The notes under the pieces are model-generated. The model made no database searches, was not told the origin of the DNA, and saw only the letters and a program-made list of their open reading frames with translations. The position numbers were made by a program, and so were the translations under genes. Positions 1-9,359 of a stretch of 39,621 nt of DNA are shown here, piece by piece; positions within the stretch are counted from its first letter, which is position 1, and the number at the start of each line of letters is the position of its first letter. The DNA is from a bacterium (GTDB lineage: Bacteria > Planctomycetota > Planctomycetia > Kolteriales > Kolteriaceae). The stretch covers positions 1 through 39,621 of the forward strand of contig JAIEPU010000186.1 in the NCBI GenBank assembly GCA_019748235.1, given 5' to 3'.

Positions 1-225
1 GAGGATCACATCACAGTTCTTTTGCCGATGCAGAATCACGCGAAGTGGCGCGGCAATATTTGCCGGAGAAAGTCCACCGGTCGCCACCTGGTAGAGAAGA
101 GGTTGGAAAAGGTGATGATTTCGTCGGTCGACAAGGGTGACATGAACGGGCGCCCGACGGAGAGCACGAGCCGTTTGGAGTCCTCCAAAACCGCCCCCGA
201 CGATGACGACTCGCGGCATGTCCAT
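1..225 (-). CDS. ndh: Type II NADH dehydrogenase (NDH-2), N-terminal fragment cut by window edge
   Basis: Reading leftwards from an ATG at 225, the frame stays open to position 1, giving 75 residues with no stop. The protein starts [20 protein letters not shown], a Rossmann FAD-binding fold with a GxGxxG-type loop, followed by [20 protein letters not shown]. The [16 protein letters not shown] segment is highly typical of the NDH-2 family. These are single-subunit membrane-associated flavoenzymes that pass electrons from NADH to quinone without pumping protons. An AGGAG about ten bases before the ATG supports the start. The NADH-binding half and C-terminal membrane-anchoring region lie outside the window. 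Other FAD-dependent pyridine nucleotide oxidoreductases share the fold, but the [12 protein letters not shown] motif makes NDH-2 the best call. Confidence 0.9.
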   Translation of the reverse strand, partial: MDMPRVVIVGGGFGGLQTARALRRAPVHVTLVDRRNHHLFQPLLYQVATGGLSPANIAAPLRVILHRQKNCDVIL

Positions 226-267
226 CACTCGCGCTCCTATCCCTGGATATCGACAAAGTTGAAGTTT

Positions 268-300
268 ACATGCTTTCCCTTGACTGTTCGATCAGCATGT
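268..300. promoter_or_regulatory. Inverted repeat upstream of the NADH dehydrogenase gene (candidate operator)
   Basis: ACATGCT at 268-274 is matched by AGCATGT at 294-300 with a 19-bp spacer, and the match extends imperfectly outwards (TTtACATGCT / AGCATGTtAA). It lies 43-75 bp upstream of the ndh start codon at 225, where an operator or promoter would be expected. No known regulator motif is recognised, and a chance repeat of this length is possible. Confidence 0.3.
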
Positions 301-416
301 TAATGACTATTTTTCGGATCGAACATACTTAACCTTGCGTCGTGGCATCGCATTCGTCATTTCTCCACCGTACGGAATCAGTTTCCGCCTCGGTCTTGTT
401 CATATTAGCCGTCAAG

Positions 417-462
417 AAAAGCGAAACGCGGCAATAGTCACCTTGACTACTACCGCGTTCGC
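417..462 (-). terminator. Intrinsic terminator downstream of the HtrA gene
   Basis: On the minus strand, GCGAACGCGG...GTAGTC (462-445) pairs with GACTAT...CCGCGTTTCGC (439-421) around a 5-nt loop, with one bulged base and a few mismatches. The stem is followed by TTTTCTT (420-414). It lies 35 bp after the HtrA stop and ahead of the ndh promoter region, so the two genes are probably separate transcription units. Confidence 0.75.
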
Positions 463-496
463 CGACGAAGAGCATCCTTTGATGACCCTATTCCGA

Positions 497-2026
497 TTAT
501 GAAGCAGGCTTCAAAACCACGAATCGGGTTCCCTGTGCTGATTTGACGAGAAGGAGCAGTCCCTCCTTGCTATTGCCATCCTTTGCCATCGCGGAGAGTG
601 CATCGACGCTCGTCACCGGTTTGCGATTCACTTCCACGATCACCATTCCGGTCGAAAGGTGAGCGATGTCCGCTGGACTATTCGGAGTCACTTGGGTGAT
701 AACGACACCCTTTGCGCCTTCGAGCCCAAGCTTGGATGCGACATCGTTATCAAGCGGCCCGACTTCGAGTCCGAATGATTCGAGCATGGTGCTCTTTGGC
801 GGAGCCTTTGGCTCAGCCGATTCGGTCTTCGCTCCGAATTTGCCGGGTTGCGTCTCACTGACGATCGATAGTGACGTTTCTTTGCCTTCACGCAAGACGG
901 TGAGGCTGTGCTTGCTGCCAGCTTCCGTCATTTCAACCACTTGCTGAAGTTCGCGAGGATTATCGATCTCGTTATCATCAAACCGAACGATCAGGTCACC
1001 ACTCTTAAGTCCGGCCTTCGCGGCTGGCGTATTCGGCAGAACGTCGGCAATGACCACTCCGTGCGTGTCCTTCGCGCCAAACTGCTTGGCGAGATCGTAG
1101 GTCACCGGTTGAATCGAGACGCCGAGATACGATCGCTGAACACTACCGGTCTTGACGAGTTGTTCGGTGACCCATTTCGCTTGATTGATCGGCACCGAGA
1201 AGCCGATCCCTTGATTTCCTCCGCTGCTTGATGAGATCGCCGTATTGATGGCGATAACTTCGCCATCGAGATTGACCAGTGGACCACCACTGTTGCCCGG
1301 GTTGATGGCGGCATCGGTTTGGATGAAGCCTTCACGCTCCGCCACGCCGATTCCACGATCTTTCGCACTGATGATGCCGGCGGTGACCGTTCCTTCGAGA
1401 CCAAAGGGCTGGCCGAGTGCGAGTACCCAATCGCCGATTTGTGCTTTGTCGCTGTTACCCAGGCGAGCGGCTTTCAGGTCGCTGACCCCATCAATCTTGA
1501 CTATTGCCAAGTCGGTCTTCGGATCAGTCTTCACGTCGGTTGCTTCGAACTCGCGACCGTCATGAAGTCTGACGATGAGCTTGCCGGCTCCTTCGACGAC
1601 ATGATTGTTCGTTAGGATGAGTCCACTCTTGTCGATGATCACACCCGAGCCGAGTCCTCGCTCGCCGTGCGGGGCGCGATTTGGACCTTGCTCGAAGAAC
1701 TTCTTCATCTGCGGCGATTTGAACATTTCGCCGAACGGGCCCTGCATCATTTCGTCGGGAATACCCTGTTGAGGCTGCCCCTTCTTGGATGCATCAACCT
1801 TTTCCATCGTCGGACGACGTTCGAGCGTCACGACCGACGGCAGAACTTCCTCGGAGGTGGCTCGGAAAGCAGCGGAGAGTGACATCGCCTCTCGCCGGGA
1901 CGACTCTACCGCCGCCGACGTGGGCTTCTCCACCGTGTTTGCCGCGAATGCTCCTGCCATTACAACTACCAGTGAGCCCAAGGCCGCATAAACCATTGAG
2001 CGCAGCCGATTACTCATTTTCGGCAT
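497..2026 (-). CDS. HtrA/DegP-family periplasmic serine protease with two PDZ domains
   Basis: The 509-residue product is a Do-type periplasmic protease/chaperone that degrades misfolded envelope proteins. Residues about 8-30 form a hydrophobic N-terminal signal or anchor segment. The chymotrypsin-like domain (about 55-280) carries the full catalytic triad: His142 in TNNHVVEG, Asp172 in DPKTDLAIVKID and Ser246 in INPGNSGGPL. Two PDZ domains follow, at about 285-385 (first core around SYLGVSIQPV) and about 415-505 (VITQVTPNSPADIA), as in DegP/DegQ/MucD. A Gln/Gly/Met-rich stretch (about 78-120) precedes the protease core. The ATG at 2026 has a purine-rich GGAGAAGAG upstream. A terminator hairpin follows the stop. 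The gene lies 227 bp downstream of lhr and is probably expressed on its own. Which Do paralogue it is cannot be told. Confidence 0.95.
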   Translation of the reverse strand: MPKMSNRLRSMVYAALGSLVVVMAGAFAANTVEKPTSAAVESSRREAMSLSAAFRATSEEVLPSVVTLERRPTMEKVDASKKGQPQQGIPDEMMQGPFGEMFKSPQMKKFFEQGPNRAPHGERGLGSGVIIDKSGLILTNNHVVEGAGKLIVRLHDGREFEATDVKTDPKTDLAIVKIDGVSDLKAARLGNSDKAQIGDWVLALGQPFGLEGTVTAGIISAKDRGIGVAEREGFIQTDAAINPGNSGGPLVNLDGEVIAINTAISSSSGGNQGIGFSVPINQAKWVTEQLVKTGSVQRSYLGVSIQPVTYDLAKQFGAKDTHGVVIADVLPNTPAAKAGLKSGDLIVRFDDNEIDNPRELQQVVEMTEAGSKHSLTVLREGKETSLSIVSETQPGKFGAKTESAEPKAPPKSTMLESFGLEVGPLDNDVASKLGLEGAKGVVITQVTPNSPADIAHLSTGMVIVEVNRKPVTSVDALSAMAKDGNSKEGLLLLVKSAQGTRFVVLKPAS

Positions 2027-2253
2027 GATTTCTCTTCTCCTGTGTCATTGAAGGTACAGTCCAATTTCCTCGTGCGGGCGAGGTCACGGTCGGGATTGCG
2101 TGGAGGTTTGCGTCCTGGCCATTAACCGGTGTTCTCGGGCGAGGAGTCGCTCGAATTCCTTCCACACTGGTTGATACGTCGAAGTGAGCGAGAATGTTAA
2201 AAACGGATTTGCTTGTAATTTTCGAAGTTCGCAAGGCGAGAAAAAATCGAGAC

Positions 2254-5200
2254 TTATTGCCACTGATTCATCGGTGAGGAGATGGGGGAGTGCTCAGCGG
2301 GAAAGTTTCTCCTTCGCTCGCGTTGATGGGCGCGTGCTTCCCCCGTGAGGAGGATCTGACGGCGAAGTTCGCGAGTTTCCTCGGGAGAAAGCGTTTCATG
2401 AAATTCGACTTCGCCGGCAATCCGGGTCGCAATGAGTTTTCCGCCTCGAAGAGCGAGGGCATTTCCATGAGTCGCGGCGACTCGCTCCCCCCGCGTCACG
2501 ATTCCGACAAGGTTCAACGGATCGGCCGCTGATAGAATCAGCCAGTCCGTCTCGGGTGGCTTGTCGCGGAGTGCTCGAAGCCGGTCGATCATCCCAGGCA
2601 GGGCATACTGTTCCGCGGCAACTCCTTCGACGAATCGCCCGCCATGAACTTTCCCTTGAGCCTCCCAACGCCTGTAAATGGCGGCGAGCTGCCACCAGGG
2701 TGGAGCGGCGGTCTCTCGGGTCAATAAGTCGCGAAAGACAATGGCGTATCGCTCAAGAAGAAGTTCCGCCCAGCGCTCCGCGCGTGCTTCGACTTTCGCG
2801 GAAGCCTGCGGATCGATCGGAGGAAAGATCGACCATCTTCCTCCCGCTCTCTGACCATACGTGCTGAAACCTGGTCGACCCGAGCGGCGTCTCGGTGACT
2901 TGGATGCTTGCCGTCGGATGGAAACGAGCGAACGAATCCCCGCGAAACCGTCCGCACTGACAAGACCCAGCGCCGCGAGTTCACTCAGCGATTGCTCCAC
3001 TTGTGACGGGAGCATTCCACTCAGCGCGATGAGGTCCGAGTGAAACAACGCGCCCCGCTGCTTCAATATCTCCCAGATCGTCAGCGCATCTCCCCGCGCG
3101 AAATCCTCCGCACTGCGGCGATCCTGCGGAAGGAGCCAAAGAAGATCCATTCGCGGAAAGATGGAAATCGGAACGACGCGCGTCAGTCCCGACATTCGCT
3201 TGCGATCGGTCGAAGGGGAGGGGGGCTCGAGTCTGCCCCATGCGACCTCACCCGTGATCGTCAAGTGATCGAGCCAAGAGGGATCATAGTTTGGAAGTCT
3301 GGTTGCGAAGAGATCGAATTCCCAGCTACCGGCCGGCGCTTCGAATCCCGCGAGTCGTTTCACCACATCAATAAGCGGAACACGTTCCTCATTGAGGTCG
3401 CGGGGTGTATTGGAGATACCGTGATGTTCGATCAGAAGCCGTAGGTAGTCATGTCCCGACACGGGCTGGATGCGCTTTCGCACACCGTCGAGCGTCAGTC
3501 GATGAATGCGAGCCAACAGTCGCCGGTCACACCACTCGATCTCTTTCTCGTCGGGATGAATATGTCCCCGGATCACCGCTCCTGTCGCCTCGATCATCTC
3601 AAGGCAACCTTCGACTTGAACGGGGGGAAGCACCAGTCTTTCCGCCAGTTGTTGAGCGGTCACCGGTCCACAAAGCTGCATCCATCCTCGAATGATCGAG
3701 TTACGCGCCGCCATGTCCTCGGGCCTGGTATTGAGCTCGGGAGGAAGCACGGGGGGATTTGCGCAGCTCGCGCGGTCACCGTACGCTGATTCAATGCTGG
3801 GCCAGAGTTCCGCCGGTGCCCATGCCTCTTTCCCACCAAGTGATATCTTCAGGACGCGCCGATGCTTAAGAAGGTCCTGGAAGAGGGGGCTCCAATCTCC
3901 CATGTCGGACCGTCTTTCGACCTCCGCCACGGGCAATACATGAAGTTCCATCAATGATTCGTGTAACTCATCGGGGGATCTGGGGCTGGGCCAAGCTTCT
4001 CGTGTGACCCGCTCGATCGCCTCGACATCGAGTGCGCAAAGGTCACGCACCGCATCGATCGACAAGGTGCGCCGAGTGGAAACGGCGCGAGCGCGACGCT
4101 CTTCAAGCGGTGCATCATCGAGAAACGCGTAAGGCTGTGCGTTGAGCCGTTGATGGCAGAAGGGGGATGGCTCGCGCGTATCTCTTGCGACGAACGTGAT
4201 TTCGCCGCGTCCATACTTGCCGAGGAGATCCACGAAGCGGTCGCAATCGGTCGCTTCGAACAGGCAGTCTTTCATCGTTTGCTGAACGATCGGATGATCC
4301 GGCAGCTCAATGTCCTCTGGACGGTTTTCCAGGCAAGCGGTGGAAGCGGGAAAAACGGACGTCAGCATGTCATCAGACCGAAAACGAAGGAGAGGGGGTG
4401 GAACACGCTTTCCTGCCTTTTGTCGAGGAACAAGGAGCGCGCGAGTCGCGTTCCAACGCCAGCGCACCTTGAAAAGAGGAGAGTCGAGCAAAGCTTGTTC
4501 GAGAATGTGCTGAGCGTTTCGAGGGTTCAACATGCCGAAGAGCTGATCAATCGGAAAGCTATGTTGCGGCCCGAGAGAAAGGACGATTCCATCGTCGTCT
4601 GCGCTCGCTTGTAGCTCGAAGTCGAAAGAGCGGCAGAACCGCTTTCGCATGGCAAGGCCCCAACCTCGATTGAGTCGTGCGCCAAACGGAGCGTGGATAA
4701 CGAGCTGCATGCCTCCCATCTCGTCAAAGAATCGTTCAAACACGATATGAGTATCAGTCGGCACCAATCCCAGCGCGGCCTTTTGGTTCGCAATGTAATC
4801 GACGGCGAATTCGGCAATCGAGTGATCGGTGCCGGTCTCGTCACGCAACCAATGAATGGCATCGGTCATCTGATTCGGGCGATCGATGTCGACACGGTCC
4901 GCCAACTCTCGACGAAGTTCCGCCACTTCATGAGAAAGCTCGATCGTTCGCCCGGGCGCCTCGCCGATCCAGAAGGGAATCGACGGGGGAGCACCTTGTG
5001 CATCCGCGACGACGACCTCGGTTGTTTTCACCTGAATCACGCGCCATGAGGTATTGCCGAGAAGAAAGATGTCTCCCGCGTTGCTCTCGATGGCGAAATC
5101 TTCGTTGATCGTACCGACGAAGACTCCTTCTTCCGCCGTCACGACCCGATAGTCCGCATTATCTGGGATAGCTCCGCCACAGCTTGCGGCGATCAGTCTT

Positions 5201-6654
5201 GTCCCGCGTGCGGCTCTGATTTTTCCATTGATGCGATCGCGATGAAGCCGGGCACCTCGATCCGTCCCCCGGCTAATCGGTTCGCTCAGCATCGATACGA
5301 TCGATTCAAAATCCTCACGAGACAGGTTTCGGTAAGGCCAAGCACGCTTGAATGTCTCGTACAGCTCTCGTTCGTCCCATTCCTCGCATCCGACGGCGGC
5401 GGAGATTTGCTGCGAAAGAATATCGAGCGGACCTTGAGGGATTTCTATTTTGTCGAGGACGCCTCTCTTAATCGATCGAACAAGTGCCAAGGACTCGATG
5501 AGTTCATCTCGTGTGAGCGCGAATAGACGACCTTTGGGGATGGCTCCCAGGGAGTGCCCCGATCGCCCGACTCGTTGCAGGAAGGTCGCAATGGAGCGTG
5601 GAGATCCAATCTGGCAGACGAGATCGATATATCCGACATCGATTCCAAGTTCGAGCGATGCTGTTGCGACGAGAACCTTTAATTCACCCGACTTTAGTCG
5701 CTGCTCGGCATCGAGACGCAGATCTTTCGAAAGGCTGCCGTGATGGCTGGTGACATGATCCTTCCCCAAGCGATCGGAAAGATGATAGCTGATTCGCTCG
5801 GCGAGCTTTCTCGTATTCACGAAGACGATCGTCGACCGGTGTGACTCAATGAGTTCGCAAAGTCGTTCGTAAACTTGTGCCCATTGTTCGTTGCTGCAAA
5901 CGGCACCGAGTTCCGTTTGCGGAACCTCGACCGCGAGGTCAAGCTGACGAACATGCCCGACGTCAACAATATCGCACTCCGGCTTTTCGTCGGGTGTCAG
6001 GCCGCGTTCCCCAACGAGAAATCGGGCGATCAAGTCGAGCGGACGTTGCGTGGCGGAGAGCCCGATTCGGACGGGGGGCGTTTTCGTCAAGTGGTCGAGT
6101 CGCTCGAGACTGAGTGCAAGATGGGAACCCCGTTTGTCGCGAGCCAGGGCGTGAATTTCGTCAATGATAACCGTCTTCACATCCGCCAGGATGTTTCGCG
6201 CCTTCATCGATGTGAGGAGCAGATACAGCGACTCCGGCGTCGTCACGAGTATGTGTGGGGGCCGGCGAAGCATCTTTTGCCTCTCGGCAGCGGGCGTGTC
6301 TCCGGTGCGAACGGCGGTTCGGATGGGAGGAAACATGAAGCCCATCTCGAGTGCTGTCTGCGTCAATTCATCCAGCGGAGTTTCCAGATTTCGGCGGATG
6401 TCGTTACTGAGTGCTTTCAGCGGAGAGATGTAGAGAGTCTGGACGGTCTCAGGAAATTGGCCAGCGAGACCTTGCTGGATGAGTCGATCAATGCCCGCGA
6501 GGAATGCGGCTAATGTTTTTCCGGAACCGGTGGGAGCGGCGATTAAGGTCGGCCGACCGGCCATGATAGATGGCCAGCCGAGCTTTTGTGCATCGGTTGG
6601 TTCTCCGAAGCGGGCGGCGAACCATCGACGCGTCACCTCAGAGAATCCATTCAT
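2254..6654 (-). CDS. lhr: Lhr-type large ATP-dependent helicase
   Basis: The product is about 1466 residues, close to the length of E. coli Lhr (about 1538) and much longer than Lhr-core proteins. It is a superfamily 2 DNA/RNA helicase. Visible motifs are Walker A APTGSGKT (about 40-47), TPxSL at about 140, a DEIH box (about 165-168), SAT (about 200-202) and motif VI QRVGRSGH (about 360-367). After the RecA domains come winged-helix and DEAD/H-associated regions and a long C-terminal extension with winged-helix-like segments. An alternative TTG start at 6657 is in frame; the ATG at 6654 is preferred. Only about 15 bp separate it from the upstream 707-residue protein gene, so the two are probably cotranscribed. 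Lhr proteins are linked to DNA repair and interstrand-crosslink responses; the substrate here is not known. Confidence 0.95.
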   Translation of the reverse strand: MNGFSEVTRRWFAARFGEPTDAQKLGWPSIMAGRPTLIAAPTGSGKTLAAFLAGIDRLIQQGLAGQFPETVQTLYISPLKALSNDIRRNLETPLDELTQTALEMGFMFPPIRTAVRTGDTPAAERQKMLRRPPHILVTTPESLYLLLTSMKARNILADVKTVIIDEIHALARDKRGSHLALSLERLDHLTKTPPVRIGLSATQRPLDLIARFLVGERGLTPDEKPECDIVDVGHVRQLDLAVEVPQTELGAVCSNEQWAQVYERLCELIESHRSTIVFVNTRKLAERISYHLSDRLGKDHVTSHHGSLSKDLRLDAEQRLKSGELKVLVATASLELGIDVGYIDLVCQIGSPRSIATFLQRVGRSGHSLGAIPKGRLFALTRDELIESLALVRSIKRGVLDKIEIPQGPLDILSQQISAAVGCEEWDERELYETFKRAWPYRNLSREDFESIVSMLSEPISRGTDRGARLHRDRINGKIRAARGTRLIAASCGGAIPDNADYRVVTAEEGVFVGTINEDFAIESNAGDIFLLGNTSWRVIQVKTTEVVVADAQGAPPSIPFWIGEAPGRTIELSHEVAELRRELADRVDIDRPNQMTDAIHWLRDETGTDHSIAEFAVDYIANQKAALGLVPTDTHIVFERFFDEMGGMQLVIHAPFGARLNRGWGLAMRKRFCRSFDFELQASADDDGIVLSLGPQHSFPIDQLFGMLNPRNAQHILEQALLDSPLFKVRWRWNATRALLVPRQKAGKRVPPPLLRFRSDDMLTSVFPASTACLENRPEDIELPDHPIVQQTMKDCLFEATDCDRFVDLLGKYGRGEITFVARDTREPSPFCHQRLNAQPYAFLDDAPLEERRARAVSTRRTLSIDAVRDLCALDVEAIERVTREAWPSPRSPDELHESLMELHVLPVAEVERRSDMGDWSPLFQDLLKHRRVLKISLGGKEAWAPAELWPSIESAYGDRASCANPPVLPPELNTRPEDMAARNSIIRGWMQLCGPVTAQQLAERLVLPPVQVEGCLEMIEATGAVIRGHIHPDEKEIEWCDRRLLARIHRLTLDGVRKRIQPVSGHDYLRLLIEHHGISNTPRDLNEERVPLIDVVKRLAGFEAPAGSWEFDLFATRLPNYDPSWLDHLTITGEVAWGRLEPPSPSTDRKRMSGLTRVVPISIFPRMDLLWLLPQDRRSAEDFARGDALTIWEILKQRGALFHSDLIALSGMLPSQVEQSLSELAALGLVSADGFAGIRSLVSIRRQASKSPRRRSGRPGFSTYGQRAGGRWSIFPPIDPQASAKVEARAERWAELLLERYAIVFRDLLTRETAAPPWWQLAAIYRRWEAQGKVHGGRFVEGVAAEQYALPGMIDRLRALRDKPPETDWLILSAADPLNLVGIVTRGERVAATHGNALALRGGKLIATRIAGEVEFHETLSPEETRELRRQILLTGEARAHQRERRRNFPAEHSPISSPMNQWQ

Positions 6655-6669
6655 CAATCATGCACTCAT

Positions 6670-8793
6670 CTACGGGGTCTTCGGCGCCTCTTTTCCTGGA
6701 GGCGGAACGGCAGCAGGCTTGGCCGTGGCCGGCGGAGCGCCCGGAGGGCCGGTTGGCGGAGCAATACCACCTTCACCAACGCCTGGTGTCACCCGCGCTG
6801 TTCGGTTCAGCGTCAACGCGCGCAACTCTTCTTGGATTTTATCCGGGTCCTGATTCGCCTTGTCGCAGATTTCGCGGAATTGTTTGGGCGGAATTCCGGC
6901 ACGAGCGACTAGGTCGAGCATCTTGAACTGGGAAACAGGCATCACGTAGCGGCCGTGGCCCAATTCGGAATCGGGAACGACGTTCCAGACAGATCCCTCA
7001 CCCCCTTCACGAATTTGCGGGGCGCGAGCGAAGGAACTGTCGAACTTCATCAACCGGAAACCCAGGTTCGCCCAAGTCATGATGAGCTGAATCTGCCGGT
7101 TCTGATCCGCGAAGTGTCCATAGAATCCTGGGCTGATGTATCGGGCATCGCGAGCGAAATCCTTATCGTCGGTGATGTTCTTCAGCCAGTCGAGCGCCTC
7201 GCGATAGGCAACGTCTCGCTCGAAGACATCGGAAGCTTCCAGTGCCGGGCGCAGACCCAAGTCTTCGCAACTGACCATGTACAGGCCGTAAAAGAGACGC
7301 TTCATCTTGTTGATTTCATCGAACAAGTAGTCCGGCGACTCCGAACCATCCGGAAGGATGCGATGTACCTTCGTGATGCTTTGCTGTCCGAGTAGAGCGA
7401 CGGAAACGCGGAACATGAAGTCGTACACCCGAGCAGTCCGAAGGTAGAACTGCGGCGCGGGCTCGACACGAAATACCGGGCAGATCTTATCCTTGTCACT
7501 TGGTTCCCAAGGCTTGGGAAGGATGACTTTCGCCTCGTCCGATACTTCTTGTTTCGTCGCAAAGTAGGGATGGAACAAACGCTCTTTGAAGACACGGGAG
7601 AGAAGGGTCTTATCAGCTTCGTATCCGGTCGGTTCCGCAATCAAGGCGTCGAGCGCAAAGGCCTGCACTTGCTCCAATCCGGCACGATCGTTTGTGGGAA
7701 TGAAAGAGACATAACCGATCTTGCTTCGCTGGGACAGTTCGGTCATGGGATCGAGGCCGGGGGCGAGTCCGAGCGGCAGCATCTCGTTGAAGTAAAGCTG
7801 CTCGCGCCGCAGAGCGGAGGTCAAGAAGACCAAACGATACGTCCAACCCGGCCGCTTTTGAAACATCTCCAGGATCTGGTCATCTGAAAACGCCTTGGCA
7901 TTTACCAGATCGTCGACGGTGAAAACATGGCGCCGGCGATAGATGTAATCGAAAGTGTTGATGACCCCGTCGTAATTTTTGCGAAGTTCGTCGTTTTCAG
8001 GCTTCGCCAAAACCTTTGCGATCTGGGCGGCCATGAACCATTGGCGGCGAGGAATCTCTTCCTGCAAAAATGTTTCGAAGTCGTAGACCCGCTCGAGTTC
8101 CTCATTCCAAGTGAAATAATCGATCGGCGGGTTCACATCACGCATGCGAGTCTTGTACTGGTTCAGCCAAATGTTCCTTCGGCCGATCTCTTCCGGGAAT
8201 AGCTCGACTTTCTTGCCGAGCAATTCAAGCGCTGCCGCGAGATACGTTCGCGCGTAGTCCGTCTTCTCGAGTTTGTTGAAGATTTGTTCGACGATGTCGG
8301 CTAATCCGACCTTCTTATCATTGCGTCCGAAGATCACCGCCAAGTCGAGTGCCGCGATGACGCCGCTGTCGAACTCACGAGCTTTCCAGTAAGCCATCGA
8401 TGCGGAAGGAAGGACCGAGTACTCTGCACCAGGAACCTTTCGCCCTGCTTCGACCGCTCCTTTGACGGTTTTGTGCAACGTAACGAAGTCTTCCTCCGTC
8501 GCAGGATTGACGACGTCCAGTCCGACCTTCATCACGGCCTGCGTCAGGTTCAGTTTCTTATCGCCGAAGTTGTAGGGAGCGACGAGGGTCTCATCGAAAA
8601 CGAGCGGCCGCATCACCTTTGTTTCGTAAACGTCGTCCGCGATCGCGCCACTTAGGGGGCCTTGTTCCGGCGCTGCGACGACCGGTTTCTTCGCCACAAC
8701 CTCGCGTTCCTGGCCGCTCGTGATCATAAGCAGGCCGTAAGCGATACCACCCATAAGGACGAATATCGCGATAATTGCCGCTAAGAAACGCAC
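6670..8793 (-). CDS. Unrecognised 707-residue membrane-anchored protein, operon partner of lhr
   Basis: No family is recognised. The protein begins at a GTG with a good GAGAGGAG ribosome-binding site seven bases upstream. Residues about 4-26 form one hydrophobic helix without an obvious cleavage site, so it is probably a signal anchor with the body outside the cytoplasm. The body (about 50-665) is soluble, rich in Tyr, Phe, Arg and Asp and apparently alpha-helical, which could fit repeat solenoids, but no repeat is clear by eye. The last roughly 40 residues are a Pro/Ala/Gly-rich tail (PPTGPPGAPPATAKPAAVPP) that is probably disordered. The stop codon lies about 15 bp before the lhr ATG. The pairing with a cytoplasmic helicase is unexpected for a membrane-anchored protein and may reflect only shared transcription. 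Confidence 0.85.
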   Translation of the reverse strand: MRFLAAIIAIFVLMGGIAYGLLMITSGQEREVVAKKPVVAAPEQGPLSGAIADDVYETKVMRPLVFDETLVAPYNFGDKKLNLTQAVMKVGLDVVNPATEEDFVTLHKTVKGAVEAGRKVPGAEYSVLPSASMAYWKAREFDSGVIAALDLAVIFGRNDKKVGLADIVEQIFNKLEKTDYARTYLAAALELLGKKVELFPEEIGRRNIWLNQYKTRMRDVNPPIDYFTWNEELERVYDFETFLQEEIPRRQWFMAAQIAKVLAKPENDELRKNYDGVINTFDYIYRRRHVFTVDDLVNAKAFSDDQILEMFQKRPGWTYRLVFLTSALRREQLYFNEMLPLGLAPGLDPMTELSQRSKIGYVSFIPTNDRAGLEQVQAFALDALIAEPTGYEADKTLLSRVFKERLFHPYFATKQEVSDEAKVILPKPWEPSDKDKICPVFRVEPAPQFYLRTARVYDFMFRVSVALLGQQSITKVHRILPDGSESPDYLFDEINKMKRLFYGLYMVSCEDLGLRPALEASDVFERDVAYREALDWLKNITDDKDFARDARYISPGFYGHFADQNRQIQLIMTWANLGFRLMKFDSSFARAPQIREGGEGSVWNVVPDSELGHGRYVMPVSQFKMLDLVARAGIPPKQFREICDKANQDPDKIQEELRALTLNRTARVTPGVGEGGIAPPTGPPGAPPATAKPAAVPPPGKEAPKTP

Positions 8794-8945
8794 CGACGAA
8801 CTCCTCTCCCCAGTCGCTGGGATCAGATCCTTTTTTCTTCACGAGGCTAAGGCGCCATACCGATCGCTCATTGATACGGCCTTCACCCGCTGCTGAAGAC
8901 TGGTATTCTCGGAACTAAGCCCGAAATGGCTTCTCCAAGACGTGC

Positions 8946-9253
8946 TCACGCAAGCCCGAGTCCAAGTTCTCTCGTCGAGAAGTCTTGAATGGCCACTACT
9001 TCAGTGTGGCCGATGACCTTGAAAAAAGCGTCCCGCAAACACTTCAGTCTATCCTTTGGATTTCTGTACAAGCATGACGAAGTGGGAATCATTTTGCCAA
9101 CTTTTTCGCGAAGCTGGTTTCGCCGAACAAAGAGACATCGATCGATGACTGGATTCGGCAGAAAACAGGGTATAGATCTTCGTGATCCGTACGGCCGGCT
9201 ATCCAGTGAAGATCGTAATGATCGTCCGATGACGCATTTGGTTTTACGACCAC
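8946..9253 (-). pseudogene. Small gene of unknown function, apparently broken by a 1-base frameshift
   Basis: Two minus-strand frames join end to end. The first, from a possible GTG at 9253, runs to a TGA at 9091-9089 and ends SLFGETSFAKKLAK. The second, open across the junction, continues MIPTSSCLYRNPKDRLKCLR and ends at a TGA at 8946. Adding one A in the AAAA run (plus-strand T run 9092-9095) joins them into one protein of about 102 residues with balanced composition, including DHYDLHWIAGR and DHEDLYPVFCRIQSSIDV. The stop and the next ATG overlap as ATGA, so two coupled small ORFs (about 54 and 48 residues) are an alternative. A sequencing error in the homopolymer is also possible. No strong ribosome-binding site is seen at the GTG, so the true start is uncertain. 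No family is recognised. Confidence 0.45.
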
Positions 9254-9359
9254 GAGTCGATTGGAGTTGGAGGTCCTCCCAAAATCGTGCAATTTGAGAA
9301 ATGGGCTTGGACGAGGCTTGCTCCCGAGAGGCGCGGCTCCCACGGCCTCGCACCCCGTT

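Noticed and set aside
2010..2234. 74-codon minus-strand frame between lhr and HtrA
   Set aside because: It overlaps the HtrA start in another frame and has no family match. It is probably non-coding spacer.
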